From contig OW203985.1 in NCBI GenBank assembly GCA_934047225.1, forward strand, positions 11,680,701 to 11,744,700: a DNA stretch of 64,000 nucleotides, given 5' to 3'. This document shows, piece by piece, positions 38,501 through 49,266 of the stretch; position 1 is the first letter of the stretch, and each line of letters opens with the position of its first letter. The notes under the pieces were generated by a model. It was not told the origin of the DNA, did not search any database, and saw only the letters and a list, made by a program, of their open reading frames with translations. A program made the position numbers and the translations under genes. The DNA is from Ypsolopha sequella (taxonomy: Eukaryota > Arthropoda > Insecta > Lepidoptera > Ypsolophidae).

Positions 38501-38600
38501 TATTTAAATTTTAAACCTTATGCAGAGACTGAGCGTCTTTGGGGTTTTTTTAATTGAGTGACTATGGAGTATAGTTATATTAATATTGAATAATAAAACA

Positions 38601-39055
38601 GATTCATAAGTCTTATACGAGAACTCAGTGTTTTCGGGATTTTAGAATTAGATCTTATGCGGAAACCGAACGTTTCTGGGATCAGGCAAGATTTATACGA
38701 GAACTGAGTGTTTTTGGATCTTGTTGCTGTAAAAATTTCAATAATTTACTATTGAAACATATTCTTAAGTCTTTTACGAGAACCCAGTGTTTTCGGGATT
38801 TTAGAACAAGATCTTATGCAGAAACCGAACGTTTCTGGGATCAGACAAGATTTATACGAGAACTGAGTGTTTTTGGATCTTGTTGCTGTAGTATTTCAAT
38901 AATTTACTATTGAAACAGATTCTTAAGTCTTTTACGAGAACTCAGTGTTTTCGGGATTTTAGAACAAGATCTTATGCGGAAACTGTACGTTTCTGGGATC
39001 AGGCAAGATTTATACGAGAATTGAGTATTTTCGGATCTTTTTATTGTAAACTTGC
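38601..39055. repeat. Polinton subterminal tandem repeats, about 160 bp unit
   Basis: Nearly three copies start at about 38601, 38761 and 38919. Each unit contains three related ~50-bp submodules of the form TTATACGAGAACTSAGTGTT, CTTATGCGGAAACCGAACGT and again TTATACGAGAACTGAGTGTT, then an AT-rich spacer. A more diverged module lies near 38518-38550. The array ends about 120 bp before the right TIR. Confidence 0.88.
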
Positions 39056-39174
39056 TATTAGTCATCATTAATAAATTTAAGTACGGTTCAAAAAAGTGGT
39101 ATTATTATTTGTGATGGTCTCAAACAAGGAGGTGTGCAGAGATCTGTAAGTATAACATCCCTGTTAAATTTTAT

Positions 39175-39417
39175 GGATGTAATGGTTGCAATTTGGTGTC
39201 TTGAAGCAAGTTCGGGACCCACTCCAATTTATTGGAAAATCTACGCTATCGAAATCACCCAGGCAGAGGGCGAACGGAGTGAGCCCAAGCGAAGCTAAAT
39301 TATTGGGAGTTCAACCCCGCCTCTCTCATCCAGGCGGAGGGCGAAGCCCCGAGCGGAGCGGAGCGAAGCGAGGCATGGATAAGAGAGGTGGGGTAGAACG
39401 CACAATAATTTACTACT
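39175..39417 (-). repeat. Polinton right terminal inverted repeat
   Basis: Inverse of 22851-23093, including the large imperfect hairpin (here about 39293-39411). It ends TTTACTACT at 39417, immediately followed by the CTTGAT duplication. Confidence 0.92.
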
Positions 39418-39423
39418 CTTGAT

Positions 39424-39833
39424 ATATCACACAAATGTTATGAAATATTATTAGATACATCATTCGGGAAGAATAACCACTGGATGGATTTCTATGCAGT
39501 TTTCAATGTCAATTAGTGTTTTTTTAAGAAAAGTTTACTTACTGTAAAACAACATACAGTAGAACGAAATAAATAATGCACATCGGCAATATATGGTTGT
39601 AAGTATAAAAAGCTACCTAAAAAGATATTGCGTTGATTCTAAATAAATGCAATATCTTGTAAACGTATTTACAAGGAATTGCTAATATTACCGAGGTGCG
39701 TTGTTTATTTTGTACTACTGTGAAATTTACATTCCATAAAAAATATTTAACATTAACATTTAATCTTACGTCATCAAGAGAAATAAAACCGAAATTGTGA
39801 CACAAAAACTTATTTATTAGATAATTAAGTGCC
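39424..39833. other. Intergenic stretch right of the Polinton
   Basis: AT-rich, no gene seen; a possible 3' UTR of the transposase-like remnant that follows on the minus strand. Confidence 0.35.
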
Positions 39834-40166
39834 TTAGAACAAATTTAACTTATTATATACTTGTCTTTTTGAAGTGTACTTTTTTTCAACATTATCTTTT
39901 TTGTATATGTAATGTAGACGGACATCGACAAACTTTTCAATTATAGCCTCAGTCAAATCATACACATGATTAAACTGATCCTTGGTATGGGCATCAATTT
40001 TTGCAAATATATTGATGTCTATTAATGATCGCAATACCTTCATGGTAATAAAAGGTTTATCATATTTCTTGAGTAGCGTTTTGCCACCACACAGTTTTAA
40101 CAAATTCCTTATGATATTCTCTGCTTTATTATTCTTTACACATTGTGGTCCAACCTGGAGGGTCTA
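39834..40166 (-). pseudogene. Possible transposase C-terminus (P-element/THAP-like), remnant
   Basis: The minus frame can be followed from about 40166 (GPQCVKNNKAENIIRNLLKL) to a stop at 39834. The C-terminal part (YDLTEAIIEKFVDVRLHYIY ... YTSKRQVYNKLNLF) resembles the end of P-element-like transposases, where an RLHH segment precedes a basic final stretch. Upstream is a CAG that could be a splice acceptor, then minisatellite. Family assignment is by memory of pattern only. Confidence 0.35.
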
Positions 40167-40234
40167 CCACCTTTCGTTCCGAAGATATGCCCAAAAGAAT
40201 ATTTTGGCGAAAAATATTTTGGCCGATATTTGTT

Positions 40235-40555
40235 GGCACATACCTAGTGTGATGGTCCTAGTGTCAGAACTGCCAGGGACATCCCTACTGTCAGGAACAA
40301 CCGCAATTTCAGGCACATCCCTAGTATCGGGTACATCCTTAGTGCCAGGCACATCCCTAATGACAGATACATCTCTTGTGTCAGGGACATCACTATTTCA
40401 AAGTCAAAGAATGCAAAGCACATCTCTAATGTCATGGGCATCACTACAAACTCGGGGACATCATTATTTCGAATTCAAAAATAACAAGGCCCATCCCTAG
40501 TGTCAGGGACTTAACTATGTCAAATTCAAAGAATGTAGAAGCACATCCCTAACGT
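40235..40555. repeat. 18-bp minisatellite
   Basis: Degenerate tandem units of the form TGTCAGGCACATCCCTAG, at least seven consecutive (about 40268-40400), then scattered units mixed with TTCAAAGAATGYA segments to about 40555. The unit is a multiple of three, creating a false Ser-Gly-Thr repeat frame on the + strand. Confidence 0.85.
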
Positions 40556-42180
40556 CATAGTATCGGATGGTTTTAAAAATAAACATTTGAATTTCATACT
40601 AATTTACTAGACACTTACAGAAAAACTTACTGGAAACTTGAAATAGCTCTCCAGGATGAAATACTTACTAGCTTGTCTAACTTTATTGTATGAAATGATA
40701 ACACTTGAATGTATTTTTGAGAAATATAAATTAACTGCTTATATCTGTATTAAATGATATTTAAAAATGAATCAAAGAATAAAAAGAAATATTTATAAAA
40801 GGCGACTCCATTAGAACTTTTTGTACTATGTTCTTGTTGCTTGTCTACTTTCTTACTTTAACGTACATGAATTGTGATGCGTATGTAAGAGATAACAACA
40901 AAACGAATGGCTGTTCAAATTTTTTCCGTTAAAACACCGAAATATTTACGATTTTAGTATTATTTATTATATTTAAGCATATATCTACAACTTTGATGTA
41001 ATAAAAGGTAGTAAATACTACTCTTTTTTGCTGTCTTATGGTGTCGTTTTTACACTTTTTTAGGCAACAATTTTGCGTGTTGTGTCACGCGGGGTCACGC
41101 GCTGTCTGAACGACAATCCCACTCCTCAACTGTATTGAGTGGGTTTGTACGGGGCCACTTTTGGCGCGCTGTCGCATAATCTAGGGCTGTGGAATATCAT
41201 TGCTTGTATACCTACACTAAAATTGTTTTTTAAAATAATACCTGTGCAACTGAAATGTCACCTGGTAACTCACTCATGGCGTGTATCAAGATTTTATTTA
41301 CTTAACATTTAAATGAGATTGCCCATTGATTGCAGGTTGCAGGTAATCGAGTTTATCCTGCTGTCCCACTTTCTATTAATAGCCGGGACAGAGATAGCCT
41401 TCGATTTAACAGCCATTCATCGGGAAAACCTAACTTGAGTCAGAGCCCTTCTTGGAGATGTTAATTTAGGTTTTATGTTTACTGAATTGCCTAAGCATGA
41501 CGTAACTGATCAAGGAACAAACTTTATCGTTTCAAATACTTCAATCAATTCATAGGCATCTCTAAATTATATTTCAAAATGCATCCGCGTATTGTACTAA
41601 GACCTAAATCAAGGACCTTTTACTATAGAGGATTATGAAAGCTCTACTGGAAATGAAAAAACAGCCTTGCAGTACAAATATACTAAATGGAGTGCTTTGG
41701 ATATGAATAATACTGCAAGATCTTGAATCAAATTGGAAATAAAGTAACAAAAGATTATCAAAACACGAGTTCCTTCCTACTAGCTAAAAAACCCTATTCC
41801 GATACAACCTAAACAAATAAACATAAATTGTCTGGAGAAGCAAAACATCCTAGTTACCCAGAGTACCTACATATGCAAGTAGAATAGATGCGCAGTGACA
41901 GAAGATGGATAGATAGCTTGGGGTTCTTAGAAGCAGTCGGCTGACTGAATGACAATGCAACCTAGAACGAAAGTATTGTACTTTTACTATGCAAACGCGT
42001 GATTGGGATAGCACATGCAGTCTAGGATAGCGAAATTATAGTGGAATCTAGAAGGGTCAAATCGAACATAAATATAAACACGCCAGACATATAATACTAA
42101 GACAGGTATTTCTTGATATTCCAAGTGTTAATAGTATAAGAGGACATCTGTACACTCATTTTATAGCAACTATTTTCAAG
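40556..42180. other. Intergenic stretch, no gene
   Basis: About 1.6 kb without an ORF of interest. A GC-richer patch near 41070-41190 (CACGCGGGGTCACGCGC, GGCGCGCTGTCGC) and the CCACAGCCCTAGA-type block shared with 22112-22138 suggest old repeats. Confidence 0.45.
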
Positions 42181-42184
42181 TGTA

Positions 42185-42290
42185 ATAATTTGTCTTTATT
42201 CAATAAAATTAACTTAAATAACATTAAAATAGTAAAAAAAAAAAAGGGGGACTAAAATAAATTAATCTAAACTAAACTAGACTTAATTAA
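42185..42290 (-). mobile_element. LINE 3' tail remnant
   Basis: Similar to 20757-20860 (shared TTAACTTAAATAACA, GGACTAAAATAAAT and CTAAACTAAACTA), with an A run. Only the 3' UTR part is present. Confidence 0.45.
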
Positions 42291-42312
42291 TTTTCAAGTT
42301 AATGTTATTGAA

Positions 42313-42525
42313 TACAAGGTGAAATTTAATCAACCGCCTGAATTCATACATAAAAAAATATCTCCCATTCACACTGAACTAGATCAAATACAAATCCTTG
42401 TGTAGGCAGTATAGGAGCAAAAAACTTTTTTTCGGATTTCGCCTGACGGATCATTAAACATTGTTCCTGGTCACTAACCGAGTCTGCAGTATGAATTCAG
42501 GCGGTTGATTAAATTTCGCCTTATA
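42313..42525. mobile_element. MITE with about 36-bp inverted repeats
   Basis: Left arm includes AATTTAATCAACCGCCTGAA, right arm its inverse TTCAGGCGGTTGATTAAATT; the arms end near TACAAGG and CCTTATA. The loop of about 140 bp is non-coding. Confidence 0.75.
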
Positions 42526-42675
42526 TACAGACTGGATTTTTTATTGCTTACTAGCCGACCATTTCGTTGTTCGAAGGGTTTAGCTTGGCGCCTACGTAAA
42601 AGTTGTTCGCATAGACGGCGGGTACTATTTTTGTTTTCGGCTTTCCAGCGACTATTAATATAGGTAAGAGCGTTT

Positions 42676-42817
42676 GAGCGTTTGTGCACTTCGTGTTCGA
42701 TTCGTATTCTTGTTTGTACATGTTATTTTCGTAGATGAATATCGGATCCGTTCTTAAGTTGTTCGTAACAAATCACGAATACGAATCGAATAGGTACGAG
42801 TGAGTGCACAAACGCCC
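42676..42817. mobile_element. Short inverted-repeat element
   Basis: GCGTTTGTGCACTTCGTGTT ... TTCGTATTC at the left matches, with small gaps, the inverse of GAATACGAATCGAATAGGTA ... GTGCACAAACGC at the right. About 140 bp, non-coding, likely a MITE. Confidence 0.55.
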
Positions 42818-43400
42818 TAAGTCTTCATCAAAGAAGTAATACAACCGGAGGTCTACATAGTGAAAGTTCTGTGGTTGGTACAGAGAACTTTATCTCCCTA
42901 TATCGCCTATGAGCTCGATAAGCCTTGTTCTAAATATGTATAGTTACAGATGACATTTATTACATAACATAAAAAGTATTTATTTTCATACACAAAGTCA
43001 CAATTGTTTTAAAGCAACTGGCTCCCAAAAAGTTAATACTGAGATTCAGGAACCAGTTTCTCCTCTTATATTATAAATTATACAGGTCAAAGTGTTAGCG
43101 TAATAATTATTAACAAAAAAATACAAACAGGAATGTGGTTAGTAGGTACATAGAAATCTTATAATATCATATTAGTGGGTTAGTATTACCATTAGGTTTT
43201 AATTTTTCCAAAAAAGAAGGTGAATTAATTAATTAGGCAAACTATGTAGAATAACAAATAGAAGAAAAAGGTATGAATTTGAGTATGAGGGTGAGTAATG
43301 TGTGAATTGTATGTGTGTGAAGTGTGAGGATGAATGCGTTGTGTTTGTGAAGATGTGTTTGTATATAATAAAACTAATAGTATAATATACCTCGCTATAT
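42818..43400. other. Spacer and likely LINE 3' UTR
   Basis: No gene. The right part (about 43,130-43,400) probably is the 3' UTR of the minus-strand LINE fragment that ends at 43401. Confidence 0.4.
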
Positions 43401-44022
43401 TTATTTTATAATTTGGAAGACTAGAGGGTCGAGCAAATCCTCGGTTTCCTTAAATGTTAAATGTTGAATCCAGTCTTTGATGGCAATTTTACACTGTCGC
43501 AGAGGAAGAGGGTAAATATTAATTTCTCTGTTTAATTTGTTGTATAGGCGGCCACTCAAGCTTGGATAATGGCGATTAGCCAATGCTGTTTTAAAGAAAG
43601 GGATTTTGCAGACAAGGTCATTGCGGCGCTTCTTTGTTATAAAGTTCGGATCATAGGCTAGAGAAGCATGTTTTCTGAGAACAACTTGAAGAATAAAGAG
43701 CTGCCTTACAGTTTGTACTTTGCATTCTTGATATAATAGTGTGGTCGGATATCGAAAAGGTTTAGAATTCATTACCTTCAGGATAGCCCTTTGAGCTCTC
43801 TCGATGCTGAGAAATGATGAGATACCAGCACCTCCCCATGCAGCAATGCCGTATGTTAAGATGGATTGGGCTAGGGCATGATAAATCATTAGAAGAGTCT
43901 TTTGGTCGGCGCACGATCTAAGGTTTTTAAATATGTAGATTAGTTTCCTGACACGGGGTTTTAGGTATTCAAGGTGTTGTTTCCAGCTTAGAGTATTATC
44001 AATTAAAACACCTAGATATTAT
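43401..44022 (-). pseudogene. LINE reverse transcriptase C-terminal fragment
   Basis: Minus-strand frame from about 44022 (YLGVLIDNTLSWKQHLEYLK) to a stop at 43401, with the thumb motif QSILTYGIAAWGGAG, RAQRAILKVM and FRYPTTLLYQE. It corresponds to the last third of the ORF2 at 47030-48660 (which has FRYPTELLYKEALVLTVRQLF), but the two differ clearly, so they are related families rather than recent copies. 5'-truncated at about 44022. Confidence 0.8.
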
Positions 44023-44029
44023 TTACCTA

Positions 44030-44752
44030 TTGTTTATTTATTGTTATTTATTGTTTTAAATATTGATTGTTCGGGTAGGCACTGCATTTGCAATAATCTG
44101 TGTAAGCGACATTAGCAGTTGGCTGAGTGCCCGCAGGCGGACGCAGTGCCGTGCGACTTTGTCCACTGCACCATTGACCTGCAGGCTGTAGGGTGCCGTC
44201 ACTGTTAGGACAAATGGGTTACCAGGGAATTATGGCACGGGAGGAGACGCGAACAGTGCGGGTGATGATCAATGTAGCGGTTTCTATAGGTGTGGCCCGT
44301 GTGGCCGATATATTCATACAGTTCGGTATGTATGTCTTGTCTATCCATGGTACCGGGTTTGGGTGGGCCTATCTGTGAAGATGGCGGAATAGTGTTTGGG
44401 CTTACTACATATAATAATCGACTTGGCGTTGTTCTTAAACAGGAAGAGGGCACAAGTAATATTTTGTCGCATTTTGCGGGAGAGGGGGGGGGGGGTCGCT
44501 AAGTCTTGATATTATTCAAATATCTCAAATTAACTTAATGGCAGAGTTGCTACTTACTGAACTTTTGTAAAACTAAACTTTCTTGCTTATTGTAAAGACA
44601 AAGTTCCCTTTTAAAAGAACAACTTCCTTTGGAACATAGTTAGCAATACCTATTATTGGCTATGTGCAAACTAAGAATTTGTGTTTTTTATATACCTGTG
44701 TAATGCTGTTGGTGTTGTAAATAAAGAAATTGAAATTGAAATTGAAATTGAA
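44030..44752 (+). mobile_element. Repeat-derived stretch ending in (ATTGAA)n
   Basis: No coherent ORF. A GC-richer block (44090-44500) with a G run (about 44479-44497) leads to TGTAAATAAAGAAATTGAAA and four to five ATTGAA units (44727-44752), the 3' end of a + strand LINE. Frames inside the block lack recognisable domains. Confidence 0.4.
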
Positions 44753-44879
44753 TACAAAAATGTTCGTTTGTATAAAATACTTGTTAGTATTTCGAACATT
44801 TTTTACCTATGAGAACAATACATATAGATAATCACCGACATTAAAAAATCATAAAATTAAAACTAAATAATATTTAAAA

Positions 44880-45074
44880 TTAAACTAAATAAAAAATTCT
44901 ATCAAGGTCGCTGCCGTCGTGCGGGAGAGTACCTAGCAGGCTGGCAGCGTTACCTCGTTGTATGGCCAGACTGATTCTCTGGCCGAGGTAAGCCCCAGCC
45001 CGAGGGTCCCCGGAGGCATCGACCAGGCGTTTTGATAAATCTAGATTTTTGATAATTTGATACATATAGATCAT
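44880..45074 (-). pseudogene. LINE ORF2 C-terminal fragment
   Basis: Reads [20 protein letters not shown] then [16 protein letters not shown] and stops; an AT-rich tail follows to about 44,770. Same family as the fragment at 20883-20985. I recognise the motif as a recurrent C-terminus of arthropod LINE proteins but cannot name the clade. Confidence 0.5.
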
Positions 45075-46088
45075 ATTTCTTTTTTATTATAATTTTTTTC
45101 CGCTTTCTCAGTTTCGTAATGTTTTTTAAATATTTAGCTATCCATATTTATATTAATTTCATACTCGATTTACTGATAAGTCATTACAGCCCTAAAGGTT
45201 GTGTTTTAGGATGTAGACAAATCGATTAAAATATTTAAAAAAAATCTTGATGCAGTGTCACAAAATAAGGGAACCATATAGCCCATATACTCCATGTCTC
45301 TAGGCTTGGTTATGTGCGTGGTAAAGCTGAGAAAGTGCTAAGCATAGGAAATGGTTTTTGAACGTGCATTGTGTGTTAAATTATGATTGGCTACCTGCTA
45401 GCGCTCTTGATGGTAGGTATGTACAACGTAAGTGAGCTAGCGATGACCTCAGGCGATTATTCAAGTTCCAGTAATCCCATGACATAATACCAACATATTG
45501 TTTTGATTTCAGGTTTTATTGTTTGTTTTGATTTTATAAAGCAACTGGTTAGATCTTTTTTAACGTACGTGTACTTCGTCCTCGTCTTTCGTTTTATTTG
45601 GTGGTTTGAAAGAGAGAAACTTCGGTAGCAGATTTGAGAGCGAATACATAATATATTTAATTTTGACGAGACTAGAATTTAGGCAAATGATAGGAAAAGA
45701 AACTGACTGGCAATTGTGAAAAATACAGTACGATCCCTCCCAAATCTTATACATTTTGAGTTGAGAAACAAGTTGAATTCGTTTTCATGGGAGACTGTAC
45801 GCAACCCGAACCGATCCGGTCTCATCGGCTATAGGTCGCAGCACGATTTTGACCGCTCGGCGAAAGTGGTGGGGAACTAGCGCATGTGTTCTTTCACGCA
45901 CAAAATTACTAAGTGCGATAGAGAAAATATTACTAGCGCAGTCAAGGTCAGACCTCATAGACCGTGCCGTTACCTGTAACTGAACTGAAATTAAGAATTT
46001 GAACTAAATGCGAGACTGTCTGTTTGTAAGTTGACAATATAAATACGTATCAATATCTATTTTTATTTAGGGCGTTTTTTTAAATATT
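45075..46088. other. Intergenic stretch, no gene
   Basis: Short frames only. A moderately GC-rich patch at 45,780-45,990 may be an old SINE, but no A/B box could be confirmed. Confidence 0.4.
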
Positions 46089-46245
46089 AAGATAATAAAG
46101 CTAATTCTGATGGCTTCAATTTTAGTTTAAGTGCTGTCAAAACAAAATTTTGTTTATTACAAAATAGTCCATAAATGCTACGAAAAGAAGCTAAATTACT
46201 TTGGAATAATTTTAGTTTTGACAGCACTGAAATTATTATCATTTT
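46089..46245. mobile_element. MITE-like element, second copy
   Basis: Matches 21123-21270: left arm GCTAATTCTGATGGCTTCAA and inner ATTACTTTGGAATAATTTTA; the right arm is diverged or lost after GACAGCACTGAAATT. Confidence 0.6.
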
Positions 46246-46829
46246 AGACGAGGAAGTACATATAGGTACAGTCGCTCTCACATCCATCTACTCATTGGCA
46301 TTTCTTATTACGCTGTCATATAAGTAGTCATAACATAACGGATAAAAAATTTACTTGAACTGCGCGGGGCCTGTACATTACAACCTGCCGCTTATGTAAC
46401 TTAATGATTTAAGTACCCAGTTACATCTAACTAAACGGATGCTAAATGAACGCACATAGACAAATCAATGATAGTCACTTCTACAGAATAGCAATTAAAA
46501 TATGGGGACAAATATTTGTGCATACATTTTTGTAATATAAATCGAATTTCACAGATTTATATGGATTAGTATAGATGTACATTGTCTTCTGTAAGCTGAC
46601 AGACAAGACAACAAAGACAAAATGATTTTATTGCATGAGTTTTTACAAAAATTGTTATTCAACTATACTTATTACTAGAGACGTGTACATGCTGAGAAAC
46701 AAATTAACTAATTTACCAGGGGTCCCCAAACTCGGCTAAGCCAGCAATGCGGGGTACCAGATAATTGTTATTAATACACAAAATTATACATTGCTTACAG
46801 TAAAATTTAAAATTCAAGTACATGCATGC
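46246..46829. other. Intergenic stretch, no gene
   Basis: AT-rich; nothing supported. Confidence 0.4.
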
Positions 46830-48800
46830 AAGTAATACATTCATTCATTCATTCATTCATCCACTCATACTTTCATTCTTTCTAAGAAAAAAAAAATACT
46901 AATTTACAATTACAATTTTATTGTGCAAATACCCACAAAGACAGTTACTAAAAATAGAAAAAAATAAATGAAAAATGACAAAAATGGAACACATACATTA
47001 CATTTAGTTAAACAAAAATATGTACAAATTTATACTACAACTAACAATAAGGTTTCAGTGTCATCATAATTTAAAGTTTTTAGCCAGTTGACCAACTTGA
47101 CATTCACTTGTACGACAGAACATGTTTTTATATCAAGGTACTTGAGTATGTTATTATATATGACAGACCTCAAAAATTTACCGAATCTACTCGCGATCAC
47201 AGTCCTAACAGGAGTTTGTGGCATTCTAAAAACTCGCTTCCCCAAGTAGTTATTATATTCAGCTGAACAAATCATAGCCCTGTGAGAAATAGTGGCAATT
47301 TTCTGTATGAAAAGTTGGCGAACAGTAAGTACCAGAGCTTCTTTATACAGGAGCTCCGTGGGGTATCTGAAGGGTTTCTTTAACATCACCTTTAGAACTG
47401 AGCGTTGGGCCCTTTCTGCAACAATCATGGAGATTTTAGGGGCACTGCCCCATACCGGAATACAGTATAGGATGAGTGATTGGCAGAGGGTAATATAGAC
47501 CATTTTGAGGATTTTGGTGCTAGCTATATGTCGGAGCTTTTTCATTATGCCAATGATTTTTCGAACACGCTTCGACAACAGCAGGATATGTTCCTTGAAA
47601 CCGAGTTTTTCATCGACTATGACCCCGAGATATTTAAGACTTGTGACCCGCTCGATAACTTCACAGTCACAGAGTATTTGGTAGTTATGATTATTACAAG
47701 AATGTATTTTTATGCTGTTTTGTGACGGGGGTTTAGAAGCGGCAGTTTTATGGAAACACTCGTATTTCGTTTTTTTATAGTTAAGTGTGAGTAGATTGCT
47801 TTGAAGCCAGTTAGAAACCATAAACATCCCTTCTTCAGTAGCCCGAAAAGCGTTTTCCCATGTGTTACCGTGGAATAGCACCACCGTATCATCAGCGTAG
47901 CAGATGGTCTCCGCCCCACTCATCTCAAGATCATGTAAGTCGTTCATGTAGATTATGAACAAAGTAGGTCCCAGGATACTGCCTTGTGGTACACCGTAGT
48001 TAACCGTCTCCATGTTGCTTCTGTGACATCCAACCTTTACAAGCTGTTTTCTATCGGATAAATAGCTGCGGAACCAGGATAGTGCAGTTCCTCTAACGCC
48101 CAGACATTCAAGTTTTCTTAGGAGGATCGAAGTTGAGACCGTATCAAAGGCCTTGGCCAGGTCCAAAAAAACGCCAATGCATTTCAGGCCCTTGTCTAGA
48201 TAAGCAGATATGAGATCCGCAAGCAAAACAACAGCATCTTCTGTTGATCTCTGCTGCCTAAACCCAAACTGTCTCTCTGAAATAATGTTTAATTTGTTCA
48301 GAAATTTGACTAGTCGTTTGTTAGCAAGCTTTTCTAAGATCTTCGATAAGACACTCAACAGAGATATCGGTCGATAATTATTTGGCAGGTCTTTTTGACC
48401 ATCCTTGTGGATGGGTACAACCGCGGCCACCTTCCATTTATCAGGAAAGCAACCCACGCTAACACTCAGGTTAAATATAAAGACTAATGGTTCGACTATA
48501 AGTTCTCCTATGTGTTTAATTAGCTGGCTATTTATCTCGTCGAGTCCCGGTGCGCTGTTGGTTTTTAATCTAAGGATAACACAAGCAACCTCATGTCTGT
48601 CAGTAGGCTCCATGAAAAAAGAATCAACTGGACTGTTCTTCAGTCTGACTCTGACAGTAAGTACAAATATTGCAAATATAGTTTTCTTGCTTTCAAGATT
48701 TAATGGACTGACCCAGTTGTACTCAAAACTTGAAAATTATTTGTTAGACCTTGATAAAGCAAAATTAAGCTAGAAATAGGGGCCTTTTAAACATCTCTGA
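46830..48800 (-). mobile_element. CR1/Jockey-superfamily LINE, 5'-truncated
   Basis: Contains the RT ORF (47030-48660), a short 3' UTR and a tail of about five CATT units (46842-46862; GAAT-type on the sense strand). The 5' part, including the endonuclease, is missing; the Gypsy LTR begins at 48827 just upstream, and no continuation is found beyond 59358. Confidence 0.75.
47030..48660 (-). CDS. LINE reverse transcriptase (ORF2 C-terminal two thirds)
   Basis: Open frame; the first in-frame ATG is 48613, but homologous sequence (RLKNSPVDSFF) precedes it. RT motifs in order: SAPGLDEINSQLIKHI, NYRPISLLSVLSKILEKL, ERQFGFRQQRSTEDAV, GVFLDLAKAFDTVSTSILL, YGVPQGSILGPTLFIIYMN, catalytic CYADDTVVLF, SLKYLGVIVDEKLGF and SLILYCIPVWGSA. 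No stop interrupts about 540 codons, so decay is limited, but the absent endonuclease means it cannot mobilise itself. Clade: CR1-like group. Confidence 0.88.
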
Positions 48801-48826
48801 AAATAATAAAAGCGATCAATATATAA

Positions 48827-49240
48827 TGTAACAACCAACGCCTAGCCAAGCCAAGCCAAGCCAAGCTAAGCCAAGCCAAGCCAAGCCAAGCCAAGCCAAG
48901 CCATGCCAAGCCATGCCAAGCCATGCCAAGCCATGCCAAGCCATGCCAAGCCATGCCAAGCCATGCCAAGCCAAGCCAAGCCAAGCCAAGCCAAGCCAAG
49001 TTAAGCCATAGCCGTGCGTCATGCTGACGTCACGCCGCCTCGAGCCGCGCGCGCCGCGCAAGCGCCTACTGGAGCCGCAGTGGAGGGGGAAGCTACGCCT
49101 GCCTATATAAACGTGCACTGAGTTGATTTTGGAGGCATTTTTGCTAAACTAAATTGTAAGGCGTTACTCTGCCCGTTGACTGAGCGAAAATATAAAATAA
49201 TTAAACATTATCTATACTTTTATTTGAGTCCTTTGTTACA
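48827..49240 (+). repeat. Gypsy-type 5' LTR, copy B, with CCAAG array
   Basis: TGTAAC...GTTACA, 414 bp. The U3 region holds a pentanucleotide array of CCAAG with interspersed CCATG variants (about 48845-49005). A GC-rich block follows, then the TATATAA box (49104-49110) about 130 bp from the LTR end. ATAA (48823-48826) precedes it and recurs after the 3' LTR (59359-59362) as target duplication. Confidence 0.9.
49104..49110 (+). promoter_or_regulatory. TATA box of the Gypsy-type LTR
   Basis: TATATAA followed at about 20-25 bp by GCACTGAGTT, a possible initiator. The same arrangement occurs in the LTRs at 59222 and, inverted, near 929-935; position and conservation support a promoter. Confidence 0.6.
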
Positions 49241-49266
49241 ATCAGAAGTGGCACAAGGATCCAAAA

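Larger units (their letters stand above)
22851..39417. mobile_element. Polinton/Maverick, complete element with TIRs and 6-bp duplication
   Basis: A 16.6-kb element bounded by AGTAGTAAATTATTG and its inverse CAATAATTTACTACT, directly flanked by CTTGAT on both sides (22845-22850 and 39418-39423). AG...CT termini, a 6-bp duplication and this length are Polinton hallmarks. It encodes the expected packaging ATPase, retroviral-type integrase, adenain-like protease, minor and major capsid proteins and protein-primed DNA polymerase, all with long intact frames. The target duplication is exact and the two TIRs differ at only a few positions, which suggests a fairly recent insertion. Confidence 0.95.

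Noticed and set aside
38601..39055. CRISPR-like array
   Set aside because: Units are ~160 bp direct tandem repeats with similar interior, no unique spacers, inside a eukaryotic transposon.
40164..40444. Minus-strand ORFs across the 18-bp minisatellite
   Set aside because: Repeat-driven open frames with no domain.
44193..44502. Overlapping ORFs in the GC-richer block
   Set aside because: Open on both strands with no motif; probably old repeat sequence.
45780..45990. tRNA-derived SINE
   Set aside because: No convincing A and B box spacing could be read by eye.
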